DNA of 64,000 nt, from positions 558,001 through 622,000 of the forward strand of contig NZ_VCNP01000056.1 of assembly GCF_006782915.1 (NCBI RefSeq). The letters are read 5' to 3'. The position numbers and the translations under genes were made by a program. This DNA comes from Streptomyces calvus (GTDB lineage Bacteria; Actinomycetota; Actinomycetes; Streptomycetales; Streptomycetaceae). Shown one piece after another: positions 40,836 to 49,376 of the stretch (within the stretch, counting starts at the first letter, position 1; the number at the start of each line of letters is the position of its first letter). The notes under the pieces were generated by a model. That model was not told the DNA's origin, ran no database searches, and saw nothing but the letters and a program-made list of their open reading frames with translations.

Positions 40836-41815
40836 AGTCCCAGCTCCTTCAGCACGGAGACCACACGCTTGTCCTCGGCGTCCAGGAACGCGCCGAACTT
40901 CTCACCGGTCAGGAAGGCGTCGTCCCAGCCGTTGCGCTCCATCGACTCCTGCCACTCCTTGGAGTCGTGCAGTTCCTCCAGCAGGCGCACGAGCTTGTCG
41001 CGCTCGGTGTCGCTGAGGCCGGGCGGGGCGACGACACCGCGCCAGTTGGTGAAGTTCACGTCGTAGCCCGACTCCTGGAGGGTGGGCGCGTCCAGCCCGG
41101 CGACCCGCTCCGGCCCGGTGACCGCGAGCAGCCGCAGCTCGCCCGACTTGATCTGGTCGAGGTACTCGCCCACACCGGAGACACCGAAGGCGACCTTGCC
41201 GCCGAGGATCGAGGCGAGCAGCTCGCCGCCGCCGTCGAAGGGGATGTAGTTCACCTGCTTCGGCGGGATGCCGGCGGCCCGCGCCATCAGCATGGGCGCC
41301 AGGTGGTCGGGCCCGCCGGGCGAGGAGCCGCCGCCCACCGGGAGCTTGCCCGGGTTCTCCTTCCAGGCGCCGATCAGGTCGTCGATGGTCTTGTACGGGG
41401 AGTCCTTGCCGACCACCACGACGTCCTGCTCCTCGGTGAGCCGGGCGATCGGGGTGGTGTCCGCGAGGGTCTTGGGCGCGTCGTTGGAGCGGACGGCGCC
41501 GACCACGCCCAGGCCCATCGACATGGCGAGCTTGCCGTTGCCGTGCTCGCTCACCAGCCGGCTCAGGCCGACGGTGCCGCCGGCGCCGGGCAGGTTGAAC
41601 ACCTCGACGGTGTGGGTGAGCCCGGCGTCCTCGGCGTTCTTCGCGGCCGTACGGGCCGTGATGTCGTAGCCGCCCCCGGGTGTGTTGGGGACCATGAAAC
41701 GCAGGCCCGGGATCTGTGTGCCGCTCTCGGCGCCGCTGCCGGTCGTGAGCAGCGGAGGGCCCACGAGTACGAGCACGGCGGCCCCGAGCAGGGCGAGGGG
41801 TGTGCGCAGGCGCAC
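40832..41815 (-). CDS. tctC: Tripartite tricarboxylate transporter, substrate-binding protein TctC
   Basis: 327 residues. Signal/anchor MRLRTPLALLGAAVLVLVGPPLL, then the Bug/TctC solute-binding fold: LRFMVPNTPGGGYDITAR (first ligand loop), VFNLPGAGGTVGLSRL, VGGGSSPGGPDHLAPM and VNYIPFDGGGELLASILGG. It captures the solute outside the membrane for TctAB. GTG 41815 was chosen because AGGTGG lies 8-9 nt before it; longer in-frame starts up to 41947 add a non-hydrophobic head. The promoter region is shared with the divergent response regulator. Confidence 0.9.
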   Translation of the reverse strand: MRLRTPLALLGAAVLVLVGPPLLTTGSGAESGTQIPGLRFMVPNTPGGGYDITARTAAKNAEDAGLTHTVEVFNLPGAGGTVGLSRLVSEHGNGKLAMSMGLGVVGAVRSNDAPKTLADTTPIARLTEEQDVVVVGKDSPYKTIDDLIGAWKENPGKLPVGGGSSPGGPDHLAPMLMARAAGIPPKQVNYIPFDGGGELLASILGGKVAFGVSGVGEYLDQIKSGELRLLAVTGPERVAGLDAPTLQESGYDVNFTNWRGVVAPPGLSDTERDKLVRLLEELHDSKEWQESMERNGWDDAFLTGEKFGAFLDAEDKRVVSVLKELGL

Positions 41816-42066
41816 GAGTGCCACCACCTGTCGGTCGGTCGTCTGGGGATCACGCCATGCCCTGTGGGGGGAGGGTGACGCGGGCCACATGGTGCCCGCG
41901 CACAGCCCGGCTGTCGCCCTTGCGGAACCAATGGAGGTTGTGGTCATTGCGTCAGCGCGGAGGTGTCAGTGGCGCACATCTCTTTCCCCGACCGCAGGTG
42001 AGCGCCATGATGGCGGCTCCGGCAGTGTCGGATCCACCCGTGTGGCGGCGTGTCGCGCGGGCCCGG

Positions 42067-42083
42067 GGGCGGACCGTCCGCCC
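42067..42083. promoter_or_regulatory. Palindrome GGGCGGAC-C-GTCCGCCC
   Basis: Perfect 8-bp arms in the 318-bp divergent region between tctC and the response regulator, 51 bp before the regulator ATG. It may be a binding site for that regulator or part of a leader hairpin. Direct repeats GTCAGCG / GTCAGTG at about 41950-41970 are a second candidate site. Confidence 0.4.
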
Positions 42084-42133
42084 GTACGACCGCCGGCCAC
42101 CTCAGTGACGCGGTGGCGGAAGGAGCAGAACCG

Positions 42134-43015
42134 ATGACCAGCACGCGGGGCGCGCACACCACGCCCGCGAGCGGCGACACGATCGACGTACTCGTGGTCG
42201 ACGACGACTTCAGGGTGGCCCGGGTGCACCGCGCCTACGTCGAACGCCTCGACGTGTTCCGGGTCGTCGGCGTGGCCGGGACCGGCGAGCAGGCCCTCGC
42301 CGCCGTCGACGAACTCCACCCCGACCTGGTGCTGCTCGACCTGTACCTGCCCGACGTGTTCGGCCTCGACGTCATCCCCCGGCTGCGCACCGCCGGGCAC
42401 GACTGCGACGTGATGGTCATCAGCGCGGCCCGGGAGGCGGACGCGGTACGCGCGGCCGTACGGCACGGGGTGGTCGACTACCTGCTCAAGCCGTTCGACT
42501 TCGAGGACCTGCGGGGCCGGCTGGAGCGGTACGCCGTCCAGCGGGGCCGGCTCCTCGACACCGTCGTCCACGGGCAGGCCGACGTCGACCGGGTGCTGGC
42601 CGCGGCGGCGGGGGTGGCGGGGCCGGTGGCGCCCGTGCCGCCCAAGGGGATGAGCGCGGAGACCGCCGGGCTGATCGAGCGGGTCCTGCGGGAGGCCGAC
42701 GGCACGCTGTCGGCGACCGAGTGCGCCGGCCTCACCGGGGTCTCACGGGTCAGCGCACGCCGGTACCTGGAGCACTTCCACACCGTCGGCACCGTGGAGG
42801 TGTCGCTGCGGTACGGGGCCACGGGGCGGCCGGAACGGCGGTACCGGTATGTGGGAGTCGGAGGTGGCGGCGTGGTCCGGGGTGGCGGCGTCGTCGGGGG
42901 CCGCGGTGTCGTCGGGGGTGGCGGTGTGGTTGGGGGCGGCGGTGTCGTCGGGGGTGGCGGTGTGGTCGGAGGGCGTGCCGGCGGGTTCCGGTCGGGAGGG
43001 GAAGCCCGGGCGTAG
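42134..43015 (+). CDS. CitB/DcuR-type response regulator with glycine-valine repeat tail
   Basis: 293 residues. Receiver domain with DDD (23-25), phospho-acceptor D69 in LVLLDLYLPD and the KPF motif (LLKPFDFEDL), then a linker and a CitB-type HTH (LSATECAGLTGVSRVSARRYLEH). These regulators normally pair with a CitA/DcuS-type kinase and control organic-acid transport; here the divergent tctCBA operon fits, but no kinase gene is adjacent. After RRYRYVGVG the protein ends in six GGGVVG-type hexapeptides coded by an 18-bp minisatellite, not a normal part of the family. AAGGAGCAG precedes the ATG. Confidence 0.88.
   Translation: MTSTRGAHTTPASGDTIDVLVVDDDFRVARVHRAYVERLDVFRVVGVAGTGEQALAAVDELHPDLVLLDLYLPDVFGLDVIPRLRTAGHDCDVMVISAAREADAVRAAVRHGVVDYLLKPFDFEDLRGRLERYAVQRGRLLDTVVHGQADVDRVLAAAAGVAGPVAPVPPKGMSAETAGLIERVLREADGTLSATECAGLTGVSRVSARRYLEHFHTVGTVEVSLRYGATGRPERRYRYVGVGGGGVVRGGGVVGGRGVVGGGGVVGGGGVVGGGGVVGGRAGGFRSGGEARA
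42863..42970 (+). repeat. Coding 18-bp minisatellite, six copies
   Basis: Six in-phase 18-bp units of the form GGTGGCGGTGTCGTCGGG, encoding GGGVVG/GGGVVR/GRGVVG, at the 3' end of the response-regulator gene. The 18-bp period keeps the frame. Confidence 0.9.
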
Positions 43016-43075
43016 GGGAGGGGCGGCTCGCGCGTAGGGGGCGTGCGGGGAGGTGGGTGGTGGTGGGTGCGGGGG

Positions 43076-43126
43076 TTGTCTCAGGCTGCGGCCGGGCCTA
43101 GGGTCTTCGGATGGGAAAGCGCTTTC
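43076..43126 (+). promoter_or_regulatory. Promoter and LacI-type operator of the Idh-PmoA-cupin operon
   Basis: TTGTCT (43076-43081), 17-nt spacer, TAGGGT (43099-43104). The perfect 12-bp palindrome GAAAGCGCTTTC (43115-43126) lies just past the expected transcription start, where repressor binding would block elongation. The centre and half-site are typical of LacI-family operators; no lacI-type gene is adjacent. Confidence 0.7.
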
Positions 43127-43155
43127 TTTCCCTTGGTCGTCACGAGGAGCGCCGC

Positions 43156-44283
43156 ATGCCCGTGTCCCCCGTCCGCCGCCGTGTCGCCGTCGTCGGCACC
43201 GGTGCCATCGTCAGCGGCGGGCACCTGCCCGCGCTGCGCGCCCACGCCGACCGCACCGAACTGGTCGCCGCCGTCGACGTGGACCGGAGCCGGCTCGACG
43301 CCTTCCGGGCCGAGGCCGGGGAACAGGTCGCCGGGTTCACCACGATGAGCGCGATGCTGGACGCCGTACGGCCCGACCTGGTGCTGATCGGGACGCCGCC
43401 GTCGCTCCACCGCGAACAGACGGTGGCCGCGCTGGAGGCGGGCGCCTGGGTGCTGTGCGAGAAGCCGCTGTGCCTCTCGCTCGCCGAGTACGACGAGATC
43501 GCCGCCGCCGAGCAGGCGTCCGGCGCGTACGCGTCCGTGATCTTCCAGCACCGGTACGGCTCCGGCGCCGAGCACGCACGCGAGCTGATCGCCCGGGGCG
43601 AGCTGGGCGCGCCGCTGGTCGCCCACTGCCAGACCACCTGGCACCGGGACGCCGACTACTACTCCGTGCCCTGGCGCGGCCGGTGGGCCACCGAAGGCGG
43701 CGGGCCGACCATGGGACACGGCATCCACCAGTACGACCTGCTCCTCCACCTCCTCGGCGAATGGGAGGAGATACGGGCCATGGCGGCACGGCTCGTGCAC
43801 GACACCGAGAGCGAGGACGTCTCCACCGCCCTGGTGCGCTTCCGCAACGGCGCGCTCGCGACCGTCGTCAACAGCGTCCTCTCCCCGGACGAGGTGAGCC
43901 GCATCCGCGTCGACTGCGCCGACGCCACGGTCGAACTCACCCACCTGTACGGGCACGTCAACGACGACTGGACCTACACCCCGGCGCGGCACGTCCCCGC
44001 CGCGCGCGCCGACGCCTGGCGGACCCCGGCACGCAACGTACCGAGTTCGCACACCGCACAGCTCGGTGCCTTCCTCGACGCCCAGGACGCGGGCACACGA
44101 CCGCCGGGGAGCGGGCCGGAGGCCCGCGGCACCCTCGAGTTCGCCGCCGCGCTGTACAAGGCGGCGTTCACCGGCCGTCCGGTGCGTGCGGGTGAGATCA
44201 CGCCCGGCGACCCCTTCCACACGGCCATGCACGGCGGGCACCCCGACGGGGTCCTCACCGCACGGACGGAGGAGCCGGCATGA
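43156..44283 (+). CDS. Gfo/Idh/MocA-family oxidoreductase
   Basis: 375 residues. N-terminal NAD(P)-binding Rossmann domain with RRRVAVVGTGAIVSGGHLPALRA, the family lysine in CEKPLCLSLAEYDE, and a C-terminal alpha/beta domain with GGGPTMGHGIHQYDLLLHLLG, where the GxxxDxxxH-like segment supplies catalytic residues. Members oxidise sugars, inositols or their derivatives. GAGGAGC precedes ATG 43156; an ATG at 43111 lies inside the operator and cannot be the start if the promoter is as assigned. The stop overlaps the next ATG (ATGA). Confidence 0.92.
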   Translation: MPVSPVRRRVAVVGTGAIVSGGHLPALRAHADRTELVAAVDVDRSRLDAFRAEAGEQVAGFTTMSAMLDAVRPDLVLIGTPPSLHREQTVAALEAGAWVLCEKPLCLSLAEYDEIAAAEQASGAYASVIFQHRYGSGAEHARELIARGELGAPLVAHCQTTWHRDADYYSVPWRGRWATEGGGPTMGHGIHQYDLLLHLLGEWEEIRAMAARLVHDTESEDVSTALVRFRNGALATVVNSVLSPDEVSRIRVDCADATVELTHLYGHVNDDWTYTPARHVPAARADAWRTPARNVPSSHTAQLGAFLDAQDAGTRPPGSGPEARGTLEFAAALYKAAFTGRPVRAGEITPGDPFHTAMHGGHPDGVLTARTEEPA

Positions 44284-45212
44284 ACAGCCGCGGCATACGC
44301 GTCACCCACACGCACGGTGAGGCCGTCACGGTGACGGCTCCGGACGGCACGGAGATCCTCCGCTACGTCTACCGACCGGACCCCGAACGCTTCGAGTCCC
44401 GCAAGCCGTACGCCCACCCGATGCGCACCCTCGGCGGGCGCACGGTGACCGGATACCGGCCGAACGACCACCGCTGGCACAAGGGACTGCAGATGACGGC
44501 CAGTCATCTGTCGGGGCAGAACTTCTGGGGCGGCAACTCCTATGTGCACGGCCGTGGTTACCTTCCGATCCCCGAACGGGTCGGATCGATGCGGCACGAC
44601 GGGTTCTCGTCGTTCACGGCGGGGGAGGAGCGGTTCGACTGCACGGAGGACCTGACCTGGGTGGCACACGGCGGGGAGGAATGGGCGCGGGAGCAGCGGG
44701 GACTGGGCGTCCACACCGTCGACGAGGAGGCCGGTGCATGGGTGCTCGACTGGTCGATCCGGCTCACCAACCTCCGTGACACGCCACTGGAATTCGGCTC
44801 GCCCACCACCGCCGGGCGCGAGATGGCCGGCTACACCGGGCTGAACTGGCGCGGCCCGCGCGACTTCACCGGCGGTACGGTCTTCGCGCCGGACCCGGGT
44901 GCCGACGCCGGGACACTCATGGGCGCGCAGAGCGCCTGGCTCGGGTTCCGAGCCGAACACGACGAGTACGACGGGTACTCGACGCTGGTGTTCGCACACG
45001 CGCCGGAGAACCTGGACGGGAGCGCGATCCACCCGTCGCACTGGTTCGTGCGCGCCGAGCCGATTCCGTCGGTCGCGTTCTCCTGGGCGTTCTTCGAGGA
45101 GTTCGCGCTGCCGCCGGGGGAGTCGTTCGCGTACCGGTACCGGATCGTGGTCGCGGACGGGGCGTGGGACCGGGAGCGGGTGGGGGCGTTCCTGGAAGGG
45201 GTGCCCTGGTGA
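44280..45212 (+). CDS. PmoA-family (DUF6807) protein
   Basis: 310 residues, soluble, beta-rich. The stretch YRPDPERFESRKPYAHPMRTLGGRTVTGYRPNDHRWHKGL (abbreviated by blocks: KPYAHP, RPNDHRWHKGL, FWGGNSYV) matches the PmoA-like family often found beside Idh/MocA oxidoreductases in sugar-catabolic operons; the histidines in NDHRWHKG look like a metal or sugar-binding site. The name comes from an early mis-link to methane monooxygenase and does not imply that activity. Coupled at both ends: ATGA with the oxidoreductase, GTGA with the cupin gene. Confidence 0.85.
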   Translation: MNSRGIRVTHTHGEAVTVTAPDGTEILRYVYRPDPERFESRKPYAHPMRTLGGRTVTGYRPNDHRWHKGLQMTASHLSGQNFWGGNSYVHGRGYLPIPERVGSMRHDGFSSFTAGEERFDCTEDLTWVAHGGEEWAREQRGLGVHTVDEEAGAWVLDWSIRLTNLRDTPLEFGSPTTAGREMAGYTGLNWRGPRDFTGGTVFAPDPGADAGTLMGAQSAWLGFRAEHDEYDGYSTLVFAHAPENLDGSAIHPSHWFVRAEPIPSVAFSWAFFEEFALPPGESFAYRYRIVVADGAWDRERVGAFLEGVPW

Positions 45213-46018
45213 GCGGGATCGGGGGCGGGAACGGGAGTGGGGGCGGGGGCGGGAGTGGGAGTGTGGGTGGGGGCGGGAGCGGGGGCGGTGGGGTGGGGGT
45301 TGCTCCGTTGCCCGGTGGGGTCGGGCTGTCGCACCTGAGCGCGTACGAGTGGGAGGCCGCCGACGGTGTGTGCGGCGGCAGTCCGCACATGCATCTGGTG
45401 TGTACGGAGGCGTACGTCGTCACCGGGGGACAAGGGGCCGTGCAGACACTGAGTCCCGAGGGGTACCGGGACATCGCGTTGCGGGCGGGCGCGGTGGTGT
45501 GGTTCACGCCGGGGACCGTGCACCGGATGGTGCAGGGCGGGGATCTGCGGGTCACCGTGCTGATGCAGAACGGCGGACTACCCGAGGCCGGGGACGCGGT
45601 GTTCACCTTTCCGGGCGAGGTGCTGGCCGATCCCGGACGGTACGCCGAGGCCGCGACGCTTCCGGCGGGAACGGGGGCGGAGGTGGAGGCGGCCGCGCGG
45701 GGGAGGCGGGACCTCGCCGTCGAGGGGTACCTGGTGCTGCGGGAGGCGCTGGTCGCCGGGGACGTGGGGCCGCTGCGGGAGTTCCAGCGGGCCGCTGCCG
45801 CGCTGGTGCGTGAGCGGGTGCCGCGGTGGCGGGAGCTGTGGCGGGGCGGTGCGCTGGCCGCCGCCGAGCGGACGGGGGCGCAGTTGGACGCGCTGGCGGG
45901 CGGGGACCTCGCGCATCTCGGGGAGGCGGCGGTGTACGAGGCCGCGCCGAGTCGGCGGGGCGGGTACGGGATGTGTGGGTGGCGGGACGAGTACGTGCTG
46001 CCGGGGGGTGGCGCGTAG
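45209..46018 (+). CDS. Cupin-domain protein with glycine-rich head
   Basis: 269 residues. After the GTG start (overlapping the PmoA stop) comes a 30-residue Gly/Ser run coded by G-rich repeats (45213-45298), then a cupin: GGSPHMHLVCTEAYVVTGGQGAVQTL carries the HxH...E metal motif and WFTPGTVHRMVQGGDLRVTVLM the second motif with its histidine. The C-terminal half is helical and ends GWRDEYVLPGGGA. In this operon a sugar-isomerase or sugar-sensing role is plausible (inference). The terminal codons seed the repeats that follow. Confidence 0.82.
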   Translation: MSGIGGGNGSGGGGGSGSVGGGGSGGGGVGVAPLPGGVGLSHLSAYEWEAADGVCGGSPHMHLVCTEAYVVTGGQGAVQTLSPEGYRDIALRAGAVVWFTPGTVHRMVQGGDLRVTVLMQNGGLPEAGDAVFTFPGEVLADPGRYAEAATLPAGTGAEVEAAARGRRDLAVEGYLVLREALVAGDVGPLREFQRAAAALVRERVPRWRELWRGGALAAAERTGAQLDALAGGDLAHLGEAAVYEAAPSRRGGYGMCGWRDEYVLPGGGA

Positions 46019-46330
<312 letters not shown>

Positions 46331-46386
46331 GCGGGGGCGTTGACGCGCCAGTCGCTGCGGGCGGGCACCCCCGCCCCACCCCCTCC

Positions 46387-46528
46387 GCGCCGTGCGCGGG
46401 TTCCGCGCCGTCACCGGTGCCGCGTCGTGCACCGGTTTCGTGTCGTGCGCGGGTTGGGTGTCGTGCACCGGTGCCGCGCCGTGCGCGGGTTCGGCGTCGT
46501 GCGTGGGATCTTCGTCGTTGCCGGTGCC
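46387..46528. repeat. 18-bp tandem repeat, about eight copies
   Basis: Units such as GCGCCGTGCGCGGGTTCC and GTGTCGTGCACCGGTGCC follow each other at 17-18 bp intervals between the G-run and the PAP2 gene. No gene is recognised between 46019 and 46583. Confidence 0.75.
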
Positions 46529-46583
46529 TCGTGGTGGTGGGTCGGGCGGCGTCGTTGCCGGGCCGGGGGGCCTCGGTGTGGGG

Positions 46584-47246
46584 TCAGGTGCAGCGTGTGC
46601 GGGTGGGGGTGTACGAGGCCGGCAGGTATGCCGAGGCCACCGCCAGTGCCGTGGCCGCGCTCGCGATGCCGAGGACCGCGCCCGCCGCCACGTCGCCCGG
46701 GTAGTGCACGCCCGTGTGGACGCGGGAGTAGGCGACCGCCCCGGCCAGCGCCCCGAGCGGGACCGACGCGGCGGGCAGGACCGTACCGACCGCGGTGGCG
46801 AACGCGACCGCCGACGCGGTGTGCCCGGACGGGAACGACGCCGACGTCGGCATGGGGACGTGCCGGTCCACGGTGACCCGGGCCGCCTCCCGGTCCGGGC
46901 GGGCCCTGCGGACCAGACGCTTGCCCAGCAGGTTCGCCGACGCCGAGGCCACGGCGACGGCGCCGACCCCGGCGAGCGCCGCCCGGCGCGGCCGTGACCC
47001 GGCCAGCGCCAGGGCACCGGCGATGGCGAACGAGATCTTGGAGTGGTCGGCCGTGTGGGAGAGGCGGCGCAGGGCCCGGTCCAGGGTCGGGGTGGGCGTG
47101 GCCGCGACCGCCGCGTACAGGGCGCCGTCCACGGCCCTGAGGTCGCCGAACACTGCGGCGGCGACCCTGCGCAGCCCGTCGGCGGGCGGTACGGGCCTGG
47201 TGAGCGGACGGGTGACGTCCTGGTCGGTGGTGGGCGGCTCGCTCAT
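46584..47246 (-). CDS. PAP2-family membrane phosphatase
   Basis: 220 residues with the three-part phosphatase signature: KRLVRRARP (KxxxxxxRP), FPSGHTASA (PSGH) and SRVHTGVHYPGDVAAG (SRxxxxxHxxxD). Hydrophobic segments flank these motifs as in phosphatidic-acid or undecaprenyl-pyrophosphate phosphatases. The substrate is a lipid phosphate on the outer face of the membrane. ATG 47246 is preceded by AGGAGAG. It stands alone, separated from GH15 by a hairpin. Confidence 0.9.
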   Translation of the reverse strand: MSEPPTTDQDVTRPLTRPVPPADGLRRVAAAVFGDLRAVDGALYAAVAATPTPTLDRALRRLSHTADHSKISFAIAGALALAGSRPRRAALAGVGAVAVASASANLLGKRLVRRARPDREAARVTVDRHVPMPTSASFPSGHTASAVAFATAVGTVLPAASVPLGALAGAVAYSRVHTGVHYPGDVAAGAVLGIASAATALAVASAYLPASYTPTRTRCT

Positions 47247-47274
47247 CGTCTCTCCTGCGGTTGCATCGTGGAGG

Positions 47275-47294
47275 TCCCGCACCGAGGTGCGGGA
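47275..47294 (-). terminator. Hairpin between GH15 and PAP2 genes
   Basis: TCCCGCAC-cgag-GTGCGGGA, 8-bp perfect stem, about 90 bp past the GH15 stop. Confidence 0.5.
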
Positions 47295-47383
47295 ATCACC
47301 AGGTGCCCACGGTACGCATGAGTCACGCCGACGGCCCGCCCGCCCCGTCCGTTCAGGCTGGCCGGCAGGCGGGCGGCCGGGGC

Positions 47384-49219
47384 TCAGCCGAGCGCACGGT
47401 CCAGGTTGAACGCCGCGCTGATCAGCGCGAGATGCGTGAACGCCTGCGGGAAGTTGCCCTGTTGCTCACCGGTGTGGCTGATCTCCTCGGCGTACAGGCC
47501 GAGATGGTTGCCGTAGGTGAGCATCTTCTCGAAGGCGAGGGACGCCTCGTCGAGCCGTCCGGCCCGGGTCAGCGCCTCGACGTACCAGAACGAGCAGATG
47601 GAGAACGTGCCCTCGTCGCCGTGCAGGCCGTCGGGGCTGACCTGCGGGTCGTAGCGGTAGACCAGCGAGTCGGACACCAGGTCCTCGGTGAGCGAGTCCA
47701 GCGTGGACAGCCACTTGGGGTCGGTCGGCGCGATGAACTTCGCCAGCGGCATCATCAGGACCGCGGCGTCCAGCACGTCCGAGTCCTCGTGCTGCACGAA
47801 CGCCCCTCGGGACGCGGACCAGCCGTGGCTCATGATCCGCCGGTAGACGGCGTCACGGCTCGACTGCCAGCGGGGCAGGTCGGCCGGCAGGCCGCGCCGG
47901 TTGGCCATCCTGATGGCCCGCTCGATCGCCACCCAGCACATCAGCCGCGAGTACAGGAAGTTCTTCCGCCCGCCGCGCGTCTCCCAGATGCCCTCGTCGG
48001 GCTGGTCCCAGTGCGCGCACACCCAGTCCACCAGCGCCGTGACATGGTCCCACTGCTCGCTGGAGACGGGCTCGGCCCACTTGTCGTACAGGTAGACGGA
48101 GTCGATCAGCGCCCCGTAGACGTCGAGTTGCAGCTGGTCGGCCGCGGCGTTGCCGACGCGCACCGGTGCCGAGCCGCGGTGGCCCTCCAGATGGGGCAGT
48201 ACGCGCTCGGGCAGACCGGTGCGGCCGTCGATGCCGTACATGACCTGCAGCGGGCCGGACGGGCTGCCGTCGCCCGGGCTGATGTGCCGGGAGACGAACC
48301 CCATGAAGGCCTTCGCCTCCTCGGTGAAACCCAGCCGCAGCAGCGCGTACACGCAGAACGCCGCGTCGCGCACCCACACGTACCGGTAGTCCCAGTTGCG
48401 TTCCCCGCCGATCTCCTCGGGCAGGCTCGTCGTCGGCGCCGCCACGATCGCCCCCGTCGGCGCGTACGTGAGGAGCTTCAGGGTGAGCGCCGAGCGGTGC
48501 ACCATCTCCCGCCAGCGGCCCCGGTAGCGGGACGACGACAGCCAGCGCCGCCAGTACGCCACCGTCGCGGCGAACTGCCGCTCCGCCTCACCGCACTCGC
48601 ACCGGCTCGGGAACACCTCCCCGCCGACCCGGTCCAGGGCCAGCACCGCCGTCTCCCCCTCGGCCAGCTTGAAACCGGCCCGCACCTCCGCACCGTCGGC
48701 CTCCAGCGGCACGGTCGAGGTGAGCGCCAGGGACAGATCGCCGGAGTCGAAGACCGCGACGTCGTCGGCCGGCCGCAGCGTGTGCGGCCGGGAGCCGTAC
48801 TCGAACCGCGGCGCCACCCGCGCCCGGAACGACACCGAGCCGCGCACGCACAGCACCCGCCGGATCAGCCGGTGCCGTTCCTCCTCGGCCGGCCCGTCGG
48901 CGACGGGCATGAAGTCCTGCACCTCGCCGACGCCTTCCTCGGTGAAGAACCGGGTGATCAGGACGTTGGTGTCGGGGAAGTAGAACTGCTTGGTGCGCGC
49001 CGGTACGGCCGTCGCCAGTTCGAAGCAGCCGCCGCGTTCCGCGTCCAGGATCGCGGCGAAGACGCTCGGCGCGTCGAAGGCCGGACAGCAGTACCAGTCG
49101 ATGGTGCCGTCGGTGCCGACCAAGGCCACGGTGCGCAGATCGCCGATCAGCCCGTGATCCGCGATCGGCACGTACCGGCCGGTGCCGGGCGCGTCCCACT
49201 GTCCGGTCGTCCCGTCCAT
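47384..49219 (-). CDS. Glycoside hydrolase family 15 protein (glucoamylase/trehalase-like)
   Basis: 611 residues. An N-terminal beta-sandwich (YVPIADHGLIGDLRTVALVGTDGTIDWYCCPAFDAPSVFA by blocks) leads to the (alpha/alpha)6 barrel with NWDYRYVWVRDAAF (sugar-binding), the acid/base region around QPDEGIWETRGG and the base region in the C-terminal GTFSICSFWYVEAL. No signal peptide: cytoplasmic. Bacterial homologues of this type include the mycobacterial trehalase, so trehalose or maltooligosaccharide hydrolysis is likely. GGGAGG precedes the ATG. Confidence 0.92.
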   Translation of the reverse strand: MDGTTGQWDAPGTGRYVPIADHGLIGDLRTVALVGTDGTIDWYCCPAFDAPSVFAAILDAERGGCFELATAVPARTKQFYFPDTNVLITRFFTEEGVGEVQDFMPVADGPAEEERHRLIRRVLCVRGSVSFRARVAPRFEYGSRPHTLRPADDVAVFDSGDLSLALTSTVPLEADGAEVRAGFKLAEGETAVLALDRVGGEVFPSRCECGEAERQFAATVAYWRRWLSSSRYRGRWREMVHRSALTLKLLTYAPTGAIVAAPTTSLPEEIGGERNWDYRYVWVRDAAFCVYALLRLGFTEEAKAFMGFVSRHISPGDGSPSGPLQVMYGIDGRTGLPERVLPHLEGHRGSAPVRVGNAAADQLQLDVYGALIDSVYLYDKWAEPVSSEQWDHVTALVDWVCAHWDQPDEGIWETRGGRKNFLYSRLMCWVAIERAIRMANRRGLPADLPRWQSSRDAVYRRIMSHGWSASRGAFVQHEDSDVLDAAVLMMPLAKFIAPTDPKWLSTLDSLTEDLVSDSLVYRYDPQVSPDGLHGDEGTFSICSFWYVEALTRAGRLDEASLAFEKMLTYGNHLGLYAEEISHTGEQQGNFPQAFTHLALISAAFNLDRALG

Positions 49220-49256
49220 CGCAGCCTCCCTGGCCCGGCACGCCTCACCGCCAGCT

Positions 49257-49351
49257 TAGGCCCTGTCGTCCGGATCATCCCGGTGTCGCGGGGTCCGGCC
49301 GGCCGGAAGGCACCGCGCCCCGCAGCCGGGCCGATCCGAACGACGGACCCC
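49257..49351. mobile_element. Degenerate MITE-like element
   Basis: Left GGCCCTGTCGTCCGGATCA and right CGATCCGAACGACGGACCC are imperfect inverted ends of a roughly 95-bp unit. Sequence just inside the left end (ATCATCCCGGTGTCGCGGGG) aligns with that of the element at 6849 (ATCATGTCGGTTTCGCGGGG), so the two share ancestry. It lies between the GH15 start and the DeoR stop. No target duplication is evident. Confidence 0.6.
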
Positions 49352-49376
49352 GGGCCGCCCGTACGGCCGCAGCCGC

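Noticed and set aside
43111..43155. Upstream ATG of the Idh/MocA gene
   Set aside because: It lies inside the LacI-type operator at the expected transcription start and lacks a ribosome-binding site; ATG 43156 has GAGGAGC.
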